Shown: in pieces, positions 38,775 to 47,220 of the stretch
Position numbering within the stretch: the stretch's first letter is position 1
Layout: each line of letters opens with the position of its first letter
Assembly: GCA_035532535.1 (NCBI GenBank)
Contig: DATKQT010000036.1
Location: 1-64,000 of the forward strand
Direction of reading: 5' to 3'
DNA length: 64,000 nucleotides
Origin: Palsa-739 sp035532535
Lineage (GTDB): Bacteria > Actinomycetota > Thermoleophilia > Gaiellales > Gaiellaceae
Notes under the pieces: model-generated
What the model saw: the letters and a program-made list of their open reading frames with translations, nothing else
The model's database searches: none
What the model was told of the DNA's origin: nothing
Made by a program: the position numbers and the translations under genes

Positions 38775-40502
38775 CACGTCCATGTTGGACGTGAGGCGCC
38801 GCACGTCAGTGCCATCGGCCGCCACCGTGTAGAGGTCGAACGTCGGCGCGCCCTTCGGCTTCGCGGCGACGAGGAAATGTGTCCCGTCGGGTGACCAGGC
38901 GACGCTTCCGACCTGTGCGAACGGGAGCGCGACCTTCGACCCGTTCACGATGACGGTCGCGCCGACGAGGTATGCGAGGCGGCCGTCCGCAGACCACGCA
39001 GGCTCGGTGAGACCGCCCCCGATCGCGCCCACCTGGCGGCGGGCGGTGCCGTCGGGCAACGCGGTCCACACGGTCGTCGGAGCCGTTCCCCCGTTGGCAT
39101 AGGCGATTCGCGCCGGTCCCCACGCGAGCGTCCACGCCGGGACGTGGAGATCCGTCGGCGTCCCGCCGCCGGCGGCGATCAGCATCGCGTCGGGCGCCGT
39201 GTCGCAGCCTGAGTGGACGTACATGATCTGCATTCCGTCCGGCGACCAGCTCGCGGGACCGTCGAACGTGCAGTCGGGCGGCGACGTCAACGTCGTCGCC
39301 GCTGAACCGTCGACACCGATCGTGCGGAGCGATTCCGGGCAACCCTTGCAGCTCAGCCCCGTGTACGGCGATTCGCCGAACGCGATGCGCGTCCCGTCAG
39401 GGGAGATGCTTGGCTCCACCTGGTTCGCCTGGACGTCCGTGATGCGCCGCAGCCCGGTGCCGTCCGGAGAGACGGAATAGAGATTGTCGAACGGCTCCGC
39501 GCAGTGGCTCTGGTACACGATCGACCGCGTGTGGTGGACGGGTTGCAAGAACGCGATCGCGGCTGCCGGACCGCCGTCGTCGTCGCAGCCGATGACGTGC
39601 GTGTAGACGTGCGTGTCGTCGCGGACGGCGAACGTCGTCCCCATCGCGATGGTGTTGAGCCCGAGTGACGTCGGTGCGCTCGTGAAGACGACGCCGGTCG
39701 GCGTCCAGATCGGCTCCGCAAAGCGATCGGCCACGACCTCGGATGAAACGAGACGGCCAGACCTCGTGTGCACCTCGGCACGATGACCCTTGATCGACGC
39801 GAGCTTCGTTCCGTCGGGAGACCACGCGGCGGACGTCGCATCGACGGAGAAGCGCTCCTTGCCGTCGTCGCCGACGACGTGGACGCGACCGTCGTACGCG
39901 CCGGTGGCGAAGAGGCCCGTTGCCGACCAGCCGGCCGGGTTGCCTCCGCTCGAGATGTTCCACGCGTGCTTCCCCGCCGGTGTGAACGCGTCGACGGCGC
40001 CGCCGCTCGTCTCCAGGGTGACGAGCCGGCCGTCGGGCGACCACGCCGGCCAAAAGAGCGACTTCGCGCGCACGAGTGCCCGCGGCGCGGCTTCGGGCCT
40101 GGTGAGCCAGAGCGTCTGCAGAGGACGGTTGGTCCCGCCGGTCGTGTAGACGAGCGTCCGGCTGTCCGGCGACCATGCCAGCTCGGGCGTGTACTGCGAG
40201 GGGAAGCCCATCGCGGACACGAGTCGCAGACCGCGGCCGTTCACGGCGATCGTCCAGATGCCGCCGCCGTATCGGTCGCTCACAAACGCGACGAGCATGC
40301 CGTTCGGCGAGACGACGGGGTTCGTCTCCTGCCAGGGGCTGTGCGTGAGGTTCACCACGCGGCCGTTCCAGTCAGCGCGATAGACGTCTCCCGACACGGC
40401 GGGCGCGCGGTCGGCCGAGAACACGATGAGCGGGGCGGTGGTGCTGTGCGCGCCGCCTCCTGCCAGCGCCGCCGCGGCGACCGCTGCGGCGAGCGCCTTC
40501 AC
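38754..40502 (-). CDS. Secreted TolB/WD40-like beta-propeller protein, 582 aa
   Basis: An exported protein with a signal peptide (VKALAAAVAAAALAGGGAHS) and many TolB-type propeller repeats with the motif WSPDG or ISPDGTRIAF (for example LAWSPDSRTLVY, PAWSPDGRLVTL, ASWSPDGMQIMY, VAWSPDGTHFLV). Two blades contain Cys pairs. Such proteins usually bind partners at the cell surface; no enzyme motif is visible. The frame is open far upstream, but GTG 40502 with its 4-nt overlap to the preceding gene and the signal peptide decide the start. Confidence 0.8.
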   Translation of the reverse strand: MKALAAAVAAAALAGGGAHSTTAPLIVFSADRAPAVSGDVYRADWNGRVVNLTHSPWQETNPVVSPNGMLVAFVSDRYGGGIWTIAVNGRGLRLVSAMGFPSQYTPELAWSPDSRTLVYTTGGTNRPLQTLWLTRPEAAPRALVRAKSLFWPAWSPDGRLVTLETSGGAVDAFTPAGKHAWNISSGGNPAGWSATGLFATGAYDGRVHVVGDDGKERFSVDATSAAWSPDGTKLASIKGHRAEVHTRSGRLVSSEVVADRFAEPIWTPTGVVFTSAPTSLGLNTIAMGTTFAVRDDTHVYTHVIGCDDDGGPAAAIAFLQPVHHTRSIVYQSHCAEPFDNLYSVSPDGTGLRRITDVQANQVEPSISPDGTRIAFGESPYTGLSCKGCPESLRTIGVDGSAATTLTSPPDCTFDGPASWSPDGMQIMYVHSGCDTAPDAMLIAAGGGTPTDLHVPAWTLAWGPARIAYANGGTAPTTVWTALPDGTARRQVGAIGGGLTEPAWSADGRLAYLVGATVIVNGSKVALPFAQVGSVAWSPDGTHFLVAAKPKGAPTFDLYTVAADGTDVRRLTSNMDVSSGDWR

Positions 40503-41632
40503 GGCGCGAGCATGATGGCGCGGATGCGCCCGCGACCGGCGACGTTCTCGGCCCACGCGATGCGGCCGCCGGCGATCGAGAGGCCGATGGGCGTGCCCGC
40601 CGCCTTCGCGACCGTGCGGATGCGTCTGGTGTGGACGTCGATGGCGCGAATGGAGCGTCCGACGCGGAACACGATTGCGCTCGTGCCGGCCGACAGCGCC
40701 GGCGACGCGCCGAGCGGCAGCCGCAGCGTGCCGAGCGGCCTGCCCGTCTGGAGGGCATACCAGCCGAGGATGAGCCTGCCGCCCGACCGGCCGAGCACCG
40801 CGAGGACCGTGCTCGACAGCCCGATCGCGAGCGGCGCCGCCTCGGGCGAGACGCTCAGGACGAGCGAGCCGGTGTTGACGTCGCGCACCTCGACCGGAAC
40901 GTTGCGCGACGCGAGCGGGTGCCCGTCCACGGTCGACGCGCCGATTGCCGGGACGTATGCCACGTCGTTCCCTGACGCCGCCACGGCCACGGCTGCCGGC
41001 GCGCCCTTGATGCGCGTCGGAGGCTTGCGGCCGACGATCCGGTAGATGCCTCCGCCCGGCGCCACCATCAGCTCGCACGCGCCCGGCTCCGTCGGCGTCG
41101 ACAGGCAAGCGACCTGATCCTTGTATGCCACCTCCGCGACCGCGTAGACGAGCGTTTCGCCGCTACCGGCGACGCCGCCGAGCCACAGGCCGGCCCCGTG
41201 GCTCGCATGCGCGACCTCCTGGAAGCGACGTTCCCTGGGATCGGAGACCGTGGCGCCGAGCACGTAATCGAACCTCACTGCCCGTGCGGCGGATTCGTGC
41301 AGCGTCCACAGGAGCGCCGGGGAGCCGCCGTTGCCGGCGACTGCCAGGCTGACGGGCGAGCGGGCCGGGACCTGCCAGCCGCAGGTGACGTTGTGGTACG
41401 CAGCTCCCTCGCGGGGGAGCGGCTGCCGCGCGCTTCCGAGCTGCCAGAGCCACACCTCGTTGCAGCCCTTCGAGGCTTTGGGGGCGAACCATGCGACGAG
41501 GCCGCCGTCCTGTGCGAACGCGGCGATCGTCCGGCCGGCCGGGCTCGTGTAGAGCGTCTCCACCTGCCCAGCGCGGCTCCCCGTATGGAGGATCGAGGCC
41601 GCAAGTGCGAGCGCGCCGAGCAGCATGCGCAT
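40499..41632 (-). CDS. Secreted propeller-like hypothetical protein, 377 aa
   Basis: A signal peptide (MRMLLGALALAASILHTGS) precedes a beta-rich protein with loosely repeated strands, such as TIAAFAQDGGLVAWFAP, VLAVLGRSGGRLILGWYAL and IGLSIAGGRIAWAEN, which suggest an irregular propeller. Cysteines occur in NEVWLW- and CGWQVP-type segments. No catalytic motif. ATG 41632 is preferred over GTG 41641 because TACCGT (41645-41640) is 7 nt upstream. It forms a two-gene operon with the TolB-like gene; both probably act together outside the membrane. Confidence 0.7.
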   Translation of the reverse strand: MRMLLGALALAASILHTGSRAGQVETLYTSPAGRTIAAFAQDGGLVAWFAPKASKGCNEVWLWQLGSARQPLPREGAAYHNVTCGWQVPARSPVSLAVAGNGGSPALLWTLHESAARAVRFDYVLGATVSDPRERRFQEVAHASHGAGLWLGGVAGSGETLVYAVAEVAYKDQVACLSTPTEPGACELMVAPGGGIYRIVGRKPPTRIKGAPAAVAVAASGNDVAYVPAIGASTVDGHPLASRNVPVEVRDVNTGSLVLSVSPEAAPLAIGLSSTVLAVLGRSGGRLILGWYALQTGRPLGTLRLPLGASPALSAGTSAIVFRVGRSIRAIDVHTRRIRTVAKAAGTPIGLSIAGGRIAWAENVAGRGRIRAIMLAP

Positions 41633-41705
41633 CGCCTGCACGGTAGCCCCCTCGTGTTAGGAGGGTGAAAAGAGGTAGTCCGCGCAGGTTGGTACCCTTG
41701 CCTTC

Positions 41706-43205
41706 TTGAGCGTCGACCTCCGTCCCGACGAGCTGCAGCGGCTGCTCGAGCTGGACCGGAAGTTCGCCCGCGAAGGCTTGACGTTTGACGACGTCCTCCT
41801 CGTCCCGGCCGAGTCATCGGTGCTGCCGAACGAGGTCTCGACCCGCACGCAGCTCACCCGCTCGATCGAGCTCAGCATTCCCATCGTCTCGGCGGCCATG
41901 GACACCGTCACGGAGGCCCGGCTCGCGATCGCGCTCGCCCGTGAGGGCGGCCTCGGCGTCGTCCATCGCAACCTCTCCATCGCCGAACAGGTGGCGGAGG
42001 TCGACAAGGTGAAGCGCTCCGAGGCCGGGATGATCGTCGAGCCCGTGACGCTGCCTCCGGGCGCGCTCGTGCGCGAGGCGCTCGAGCTGATGGCGCACTA
42101 CAAGGTCTCCGGCGTCCCGATCACCGACGCCGCCGGCGTCCTCGTCGGGATCCTCACCAATCGCGACCTGCGCTTCGAGGACGACATCGAGCAGCCGGTC
42201 TCGGCGCTCATGACCGCGCGCAACCTCGTCACCGCTCCGGTGGGGACGACGCTCGCCGAGGCGGAGGCGATCCTCCACCGCCACAAGATCGAGAAGCTCC
42301 CCGTCGTCGACTCCGACGGCCGGCTGCGCGGGCTCATCACCGTCAAGGACATCCAGAAGAAGGTCCTGTTCCCGCACGCGACGAAGGACGAGCGCGGCCG
42401 GCTGCGCGTCGGCGCCGCCGTCGGCGTCGGACCGGACGCACTCGAGCGCGCGCAGGCGCTGGCTGCCGCGGGCGCCGACGTGCTCGTCGTCGACACCGCG
42501 CACGGCCATTCGGTCGGCGTGATCGAGATGGTGCGCAGGATCAAGGACGCGGTCGCGGTCGACGTGATCGCCGGGAACATCTCGACCGCCGAAGGGGCGG
42601 AAGCACTCGCAGCCGCCGGCGCCGACGCGGTGAAGGCCGGCCAAGGCCCGGGATCCATCTGCTCGACGCGCATCGTCGCCGGCGTCGGGGTCCCGCAGAT
42701 CACGGCGGTCTACGAAGCTGCGCAAGCGGTCGACGTGCCGATCATCGCCGACGGCGGAATCACCTCCTCCGGCGACATTGCGAAGGCGATCGCGGCCGGA
42801 GCCGGCGCCGTGATGCTCGGCTCGATGCTCGCCGGCACAGACGAGGCTCCCGGCGAGGTCATCGTCCACCAGGGCGAGCGCTTCAAGGAGTACCGGGGCA
42901 TGGGCTCGCTCGGCGCCATGAAGGCGCGCGGTTTCTCGAAGGACCGCTACTTCCAGAACGACGTCGAGGACGTGGACAAGCTCGTGCCCGAGGGGATCGA
43001 AGGTCGCGTCCCGTACAAGGGGCCGTTGGCGCCGATCGTCTTCCAACTCGTCGGGGGCGTTCGCCAGGCGATGGGGTACTGCGGCGCCGCGACACTCGAC
43101 GACCTCAGAGCGGCGCAGTTCGTCCGCATCACCGGAGCCGGCCTGCGCGAGTCGCATCCGCATGACGTGACGATCACGAAAGAGGCGCCGAACTATCGCC
43201 GCTGA
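41706..43205 (+). CDS. guaB: Inosine-5'-monophosphate dehydrogenase
   Basis: A 499-aa enzyme that oxidises IMP to XMP with NAD+. FDDVLLVPAESSVLP opens the barrel; a CBS pair (about residues 100-215) is inserted; VDTAHGHSVGVIEMV, the catalytic loop GPGSICSTR with its Cys, IADGGITSSGDIAKA and the flap MGSLGAMKARGFSKDRYFQ follow. The residue before the loop is Gln (AGQGPGS) where Ile is usual. The start is TTG 41706, with TACCCT (41693-41698) 7 nt ahead and no Shine-Dalgarno. guaA follows after 43 nt. Confidence 0.96.
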   Translation: MSVDLRPDELQRLLELDRKFAREGLTFDDVLLVPAESSVLPNEVSTRTQLTRSIELSIPIVSAAMDTVTEARLAIALAREGGLGVVHRNLSIAEQVAEVDKVKRSEAGMIVEPVTLPPGALVREALELMAHYKVSGVPITDAAGVLVGILTNRDLRFEDDIEQPVSALMTARNLVTAPVGTTLAEAEAILHRHKIEKLPVVDSDGRLRGLITVKDIQKKVLFPHATKDERGRLRVGAAVGVGPDALERAQALAAAGADVLVVDTAHGHSVGVIEMVRRIKDAVAVDVIAGNISTAEGAEALAAAGADAVKAGQGPGSICSTRIVAGVGVPQITAVYEAAQAVDVPIIADGGITSSGDIAKAIAAGAGAVMLGSMLAGTDEAPGEVIVHQGERFKEYRGMGSLGAMKARGFSKDRYFQNDVEDVDKLVPEGIEGRVPYKGPLAPIVFQLVGGVRQAMGYCGAATLDDLRAAQFVRITGAGLRESHPHDVTITKEAPNYRR

Positions 43206-43248
43206 GCCGTCGAACGTCGTCCAGCTTCCGGCCGCGGAGGACCGGCCG

Positions 43249-44769
43249 GTGCTGGTGGTCGACCTCGGCGGCCAGTACTCCCAGCTGATTGCACGGCGTG
43301 TGCGCGAGTGCCGCGTGTATTCCGAGCTCGTCGGGCACACCATCACGCCCGAGGCGGTGTGCGCGCGCAATCCCTACGCGATCATCCTCAGCGGCGGGCC
43401 AGCCTCGGTGTACGCAGAGAACGCGCCGCACGTCGATCCGCGCATCTTCGAGCTCGGCATTCCAACGCTCGGCATCTGTTACGGCGCGCAGCTGCTGGCG
43501 CTCGACCTCGGCGGCCGTGTCGATCGCACGGGTGTATCGGAGTTCGGCAAGACGGATCTGCACGTGCAGGAATCGCGACTGCTGAAGGACACTCCAGCCG
43601 AGCAAACCGTCTGGATGTCGCACCGCGACACGGTGGTCGAGGCGCCGGAGGGCGCGACCGTGGTCGCGAGCTCGCCGGCGACGCCGGTCGCGGCGTTCGA
43701 GTCGCGGGAGCGGGCGCTGTACGGCGTGCAGTTCCATCCCGAGGTCGTGCACACGCCGCACGGCATGGACGTGCTGAAGAACTTCCTGTATGAGATCGCC
43801 GGCGCGCCTCCGGCGTGGACGCCTGCTGCCGTGATCGAGGAACAGGTCGAGCGCATCCGGAGACAGGTCGGCTCCGAGCGCGTCCTGTGCGCGCTCTCCG
43901 GCGGCGTCGACTCCGCCGTCGCGGCATTGCTCGTGTACAAGGCGGTCGGCGACCAGCTCACCTGCGTGTTCGTCGACCACGGGATGCTGCGCAGGGACGA
44001 GGCGGAGCAGGTGGTGGAGATGTTCGGCGAGCACTTCCGCGTGCCACTTGTGCACGTGCAGGCGCAGGACCGGTTTCTCCAGCTGCTCGCCGGCGTCGAG
44101 GATCCGGAGCAGAAACGCAAGATCATCGGGCGTGAGTTCATCCGCGTGTTCGAGGAGGAGGCGCGCAAGCTCGGCAATGTCAACTGGCTCGTGCAGGGGA
44201 CGCTGTACAGCGATGTGATCGAGTCGGGCGGCACCGAGGGCGTCGCCGCGACGATCAAGTCGCACCACAACGTCGGCGGCCTGCCGGACGACATGAAGAT
44301 GCGCCTCGTCGAGCCGCTGCGACTGCTCTTCAAGGACGAGGTGCGGCGAGTCGGCGAAGAGCTGGGCATGCCGGAGCGAATGGTGTGGCGGCAGCCGTTC
44401 CCCGGCCCCGGCCTCGCGATCCGCATCATCGGCGACGTCACAGCGGAACGGCTCGAGATCCTTCGCGAGGCGGACGCGATCTTGCAGGAGGAGGTGCGCC
44501 GCGTCGGCATGTATCGCGAGCTGTGGCAGTCGTTCGCGGTGCTCCCCGCCATCCGCTCGGTCGGTGTGCAGGGGGACGAGCGCACCTACGGCTACCCGAT
44601 CGTGCTGCGCGCGGTGACGAGCGACGATGCGATGACGGCGGACTGGGCGCGGCTTCCGTACGACCTGATCGAGGCCATCTCGAGTCGGATCGTGAACGAG
44701 ATCCCGGGAGTGAACCGGGTCGTGCTCGACGTGACGTCGAAGCCGCCCGCAACGATCGAGTGGGAATAG
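43249..44769 (+). CDS. guaA: GMP synthase (glutamine-hydrolysing)
   Basis: A 506-aa bifunctional enzyme turning XMP into GMP. N-terminal GATase: VVDLGGQYSQLIARRVRE, GICYGAQLLA (nucleophile), VQFHPEVVHT. The ATP-pyrophosphatase P-loop is ALSGGVDSAVAALL, and the C-terminal dimerisation/XMP domain has FPGPGLAIRIIG and VLDVTSKPPATIEWE. GTG 43249 has a good Shine-Dalgarno, GGAGG at 43236-43240, so unlike most genes here it is translated from a leadered or polycistronic message with guaB. Confidence 0.97.
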   Translation: MLVVDLGGQYSQLIARRVRECRVYSELVGHTITPEAVCARNPYAIILSGGPASVYAENAPHVDPRIFELGIPTLGICYGAQLLALDLGGRVDRTGVSEFGKTDLHVQESRLLKDTPAEQTVWMSHRDTVVEAPEGATVVASSPATPVAAFESRERALYGVQFHPEVVHTPHGMDVLKNFLYEIAGAPPAWTPAAVIEEQVERIRRQVGSERVLCALSGGVDSAVAALLVYKAVGDQLTCVFVDHGMLRRDEAEQVVEMFGEHFRVPLVHVQAQDRFLQLLAGVEDPEQKRKIIGREFIRVFEEEARKLGNVNWLVQGTLYSDVIESGGTEGVAATIKSHHNVGGLPDDMKMRLVEPLRLLFKDEVRRVGEELGMPERMVWRQPFPGPGLAIRIIGDVTAERLEILREADAILQEEVRRVGMYRELWQSFAVLPAIRSVGVQGDERTYGYPIVLRAVTSDDAMTADWARLPYDLIEAISSRIVNEIPGVNRVVLDVTSKPPATIEWE

Positions 44770-44797
44770 TCGGGGAAGCCCGCTAAGTTTCCGTGCC

Positions 44798-45181
44798 TTG
44801 CCCCCGCGGATCGACCACGTCGTCATAGCAGTCACCGACTACGAGCGCTCCAATCGCTTCTACGCCGACGTGCTCGGGGTCGAGGTGGAGGAGATCTCCC
44901 GGGGCCGCTACGCCTACCGCCTGGCGGACGGCCAGCAGCTGAACGTCCACGGCCCGGGCGCGAGCCCGGTGCCGCGCGCGGCCGATCCGGTCAAGCCCGG
45001 CAACAGCGACCTCTGCTTCCGCTGGGACGGCACGGCGGAGGAAGCGGTCGCGCATCTCCTCTCCCGCGGCGTTGAGGTCGAGCTCGGCCCGGCGGCCCGC
45101 ACGGGCGGGAGCGGCCGAGGCACCAGCGTGTACTTCCGCGACCCGGACGGCACGCTGCTCGAGCTGATCTCGTACCGTTAG
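44798..45181 (+). CDS. VOC (glyoxalase/bleomycin-resistance) family protein
   Basis: A 127-aa single vicinal-oxygen-chelate domain made of two beta-alpha-beta3 units: IDHVVIAVTDYERSNRFYAD and, in the second half, VYFRDPDGTLLELISY. His in DHVV and Glu in LLELI are the usual metal ligands. Such proteins include lyases, dioxygenases and thiol transferases; this one is not further assignable. The start is TTG 44798 with TAAGTT 8 nt upstream. Confidence 0.85.
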   Translation: MPPRIDHVVIAVTDYERSNRFYADVLGVEVEEISRGRYAYRLADGQQLNVHGPGASPVPRAADPVKPGNSDLCFRWDGTAEEAVAHLLSRGVEVELGPAARTGGSGRGTSVYFRDPDGTLLELISYR

Positions 45182-45185
45182 CAGC

Positions 45186-45788
45186 GTGGACTTGCGAGAC
45201 ATCCTCAAGCGGCGCCGCATGGTGCGCCACTACACGCGCGAGGCGATTCCGCGCGAGACACTCGAGCGGATCGTCGCCACGGTTCGCCGCGCGCCCAGCG
45301 CCGGCTTCAGCCAGGGACAGCGGCTGCTCGTCGTCGACGACCAGGGCCTGCTCGCCGATCTGGCGGCGCTTGCCGGCAACGACGACCCCGAAGTCGAGCC
45401 GTGGTTCCCGAGCGCGCCCGCGCACGTGCTCGTCCTCACGCGAGAAGCCGACTATCACGAGCGCTACCGGAGCGACGACAAGCTCCAGGAGGGCGAGGAG
45501 ATCGAGTGGCCCGTCCCATTCTGGTACGTCGACGCCGGCGCAACGCTCATGCTCGTGCTTCTCACCGCGGTCGACGAGGGCCTCTCGGCCGGCGTCTACG
45601 GCGTGCCCGTCGAGCAGGATCCTGCCTGGCGCGCATTGCTGAGCATCCCGGACGAGCTGCGCATCATCGCCGGGGTCACCATCGGGCGCGGTGCCCCCGA
45701 TCCCCTCTGGAGCAGGAAGACCAGCCGCGCGACGCAACGGCGCCGTGCGCTCGACGAGCTCGTCAAGTGGAACACCTGGAGCTCGTAG
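45186..45788 (+). CDS. Nitroreductase family protein
   Basis: A 200-aa FMN-dependent reductase: the start RDILKRRRMVRHYTREAIP and RRAPSAGFSQGQRLLVV contain the FMN phosphate-binding Arg and Ser. IAGVTIGRGAPDP matches the C-terminal family block. It would reduce a nitro, quinone or other acceptor with NAD(P)H. TACCGT lies 7 nt before GTG 45186, across the stop of the VOC gene. It overlaps the UDG gene by 22 nt. Confidence 0.85.
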   Translation: MDLRDILKRRRMVRHYTREAIPRETLERIVATVRRAPSAGFSQGQRLLVVDDQGLLADLAALAGNDDPEVEPWFPSAPAHVLVLTREADYHERYRSDDKLQEGEEIEWPVPFWYVDAGATLMLVLLTAVDEGLSAGVYGVPVEQDPAWRALLSIPDELRIIAGVTIGRGAPDPLWSRKTSRATQRRRALDELVKWNTWSS

Positions 45789-46321
45789 CGCGTCTCGCCG
45801 GGGCGCGGATCGGCGCCACGTTCAACCAGTACGCCGCCTCGGAGTTGCGGCGTGAGCGGCTCGGCGCCTACCTGGCCGCCCGGGAGGGAGCGGAGACGAT
45901 CCTCGTCGGCGAGGCGGCCGGTTACCGCGGCGCCCGGATCAGCGGTCTCGCGTTCACCTCGGAGCGGCAATTGACCGGGTCGGGCCCGGCCGAGGCCTCC
46001 GCGACGATCGTGCACCGAGTGCTGGCCGAGCTCGGCCTCGAGGAGGGGGTGCTGCTCTGGAACGCCGTCCCGACCCATCCCGGCACGACGCACTCGAACC
46101 GCAGGCCGACGCGAGCCGAGGTGGCCGCCGCGAAGCCGTTCCTCGCCGAGCTCGCCCGGGGCCGGCGGGTCGTGGCTGTCGGCCGGGTCGCCGCAGAGGC
46201 CCTGGATGCCCCCTCCATCCGGCACCCGAGCCACGGCGGCGCCCAGGCATTCGCCGAGGGATTGCGGGCGGCTTTCGCTACAATCCCGCCCCGGCGCGTC
46301 ACCCGCGCCCTTTTCCTATGA
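45767..46321 (+). CDS. Uracil-DNA glycosylase superfamily protein
   Basis: A 184-aa UDG-fold protein: ILVGEAAGYRGARISGLAFT is the active-site motif A region, LLWNAVPTHPGTT the second strand, RRVVAVGRVAAEAL and SIRHPSHGG the C-terminal motif with catalytic His. It would excise uracil from DNA. No Fe-S cysteines are seen, so it is not a family 4/5 enzyme. GTG 45767 lies inside the nitroreductase gene; the stop overlaps the rplM start (ATGA). Confidence 0.78.
   Translation: MEHLELVARLAGARIGATFNQYAASELRRERLGAYLAAREGAETILVGEAAGYRGARISGLAFTSERQLTGSGPAEASATIVHRVLAELGLEEGVLLWNAVPTHPGTTHSNRRPTRAEVAAAKPFLAELARGRRVVAVGRVAAEALDAPSIRHPSHGGAQAFAEGLRAAFATIPPRRVTRALFL
46279..46284 (+). promoter_or_regulatory. 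-10 box TACAAT upstream of rplM
   Basis: TACAAT inside the 3' end of the UDG gene, 33 nt before ATG 46318. A start near 46291 would give the ribosomal-protein operon a short leader of about 27 nt. No matching -35 is evident. Confidence 0.4.
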
Positions 46322-46752
46322 GAACGTATTCAGCCAAGCCGGGAGAGATCACGCGTGAGTGGTATCTCGTCGACGCCCAGGGCAAGACGCTGGGGCGGCT
46401 CGCCACGCAGATCGCGGACACGCTGCGCGGCAAGCGCAAGCCGCAGTTCACGCCGCACGTCGACACGGGCGACTTCGTCATCGTCGTGAACGCGGAGAAG
46501 ATCGCGGTCACCGGCAACAAGCTCGACCAGAAGAAGTACTACCGCCACTCCGGGTATCCGGGCGGCTTGAAGCAGCGGACGCTGCGCGAGCAGCTCGACC
46601 GGCGCCCGACCGAAGTGCTCCGTGTCGCCGTCCGCGGCATGCTGCCGAAGAACCGCCTTGCGCGGCAGCAGATCACGAAGCTGAAGATCTATGCAGGCCC
46701 GGAGCATCCGCACGGCCCGCAGAACCCAAAGCCTTTGGAACTGGAGAGCTAA
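46318..46752 (+). CDS. rplM: 50S ribosomal protein L13
   Basis: A 144-aa L13: RTYSAKPGEITREWYLVDAQ (first part), GKTLGRLATQIADTLRGK, VVNAEKIAVTGNK, YYRHSGYPGGLK and the C-terminal YAGPEHPHGPQNP. It is an early assembly protein of the large subunit. Its stop TAA is directly followed by the GTG of rpsI, the universal L13-S9 pair. Confidence 0.98.
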   Translation: MRTYSAKPGEITREWYLVDAQGKTLGRLATQIADTLRGKRKPQFTPHVDTGDFVIVVNAEKIAVTGNKLDQKKYYRHSGYPGGLKQRTLREQLDRRPTEVLRVAVRGMLPKNRLARQQITKLKIYAGPEHPHGPQNPKPLELES

Positions 46753-47148
46753 GTGGCCCAACTCGCTCAGTACCGCGGTACCGGCAAGCGCAAGACCTCG
46801 GTCGCACGCGTCATCCTCCGGCCCGGCGACGGCGCCACGTGGGTGAACGGCCGGACGCTGGATGAGTACTTCCCGCGCTCCGTCTGGCGCTCACTCGCGA
46901 CGGCGCCGCTTCGCACCGCGGGCCTCGAGGGCCAGTACGACCTGCGCGTCCGCGTCCACGGAGGCGGCCTCACCGGCCAGGCCGGCGCGGTGCGGCACGG
47001 CGTCGCCCGGGCGCTCGTCGACCTGAATCCGGAGCTCCGCGTCCCGCTCAAGCGCGAGGGCTACCTCACGAGGGATGCCCGCCAGGTCGAGCGTAAGAAG
47101 GCCGGACTGCACAAGGCCCGCAAGGCGCCGCAGTTCTCCAAGCGCTAG
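46753..47148 (+). CDS. rpsI: 30S ribosomal protein S9
   Basis: A 131-aa S9: YRGTGKRKTSVARVILRPG, RVHGGGLTGQAGAVRHGVAR and the basic C-terminus GLHKARKAPQFSKR that reaches the decoding-site tRNA. GTG 46753 follows the L13 stop with no gap. Confidence 0.98.
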   Translation: MAQLAQYRGTGKRKTSVARVILRPGDGATWVNGRTLDEYFPRSVWRSLATAPLRTAGLEGQYDLRVRVHGGGLTGQAGAVRHGVARALVDLNPELRVPLKREGYLTRDARQVERKKAGLHKARKAPQFSKR

Positions 47149-47206
47149 GTCCGCGGTAGTTTCCCGACGCCTCCGAGCGGACATCCGACGCTGCACATGA
47201 GGTCGC

Positions 47207-47212
47207 TAGAGT
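47207..47212 (+). promoter_or_regulatory. -10 box TAGAGT of glmM
   Basis: TAGAGT is followed by 8 nt and GTG 47221. An ATG at 47197 lies upstream of this box, so the leaderless reading argues for the shorter protein. Confidence 0.5.
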
Positions 47213-47220
47213 CACCCGCC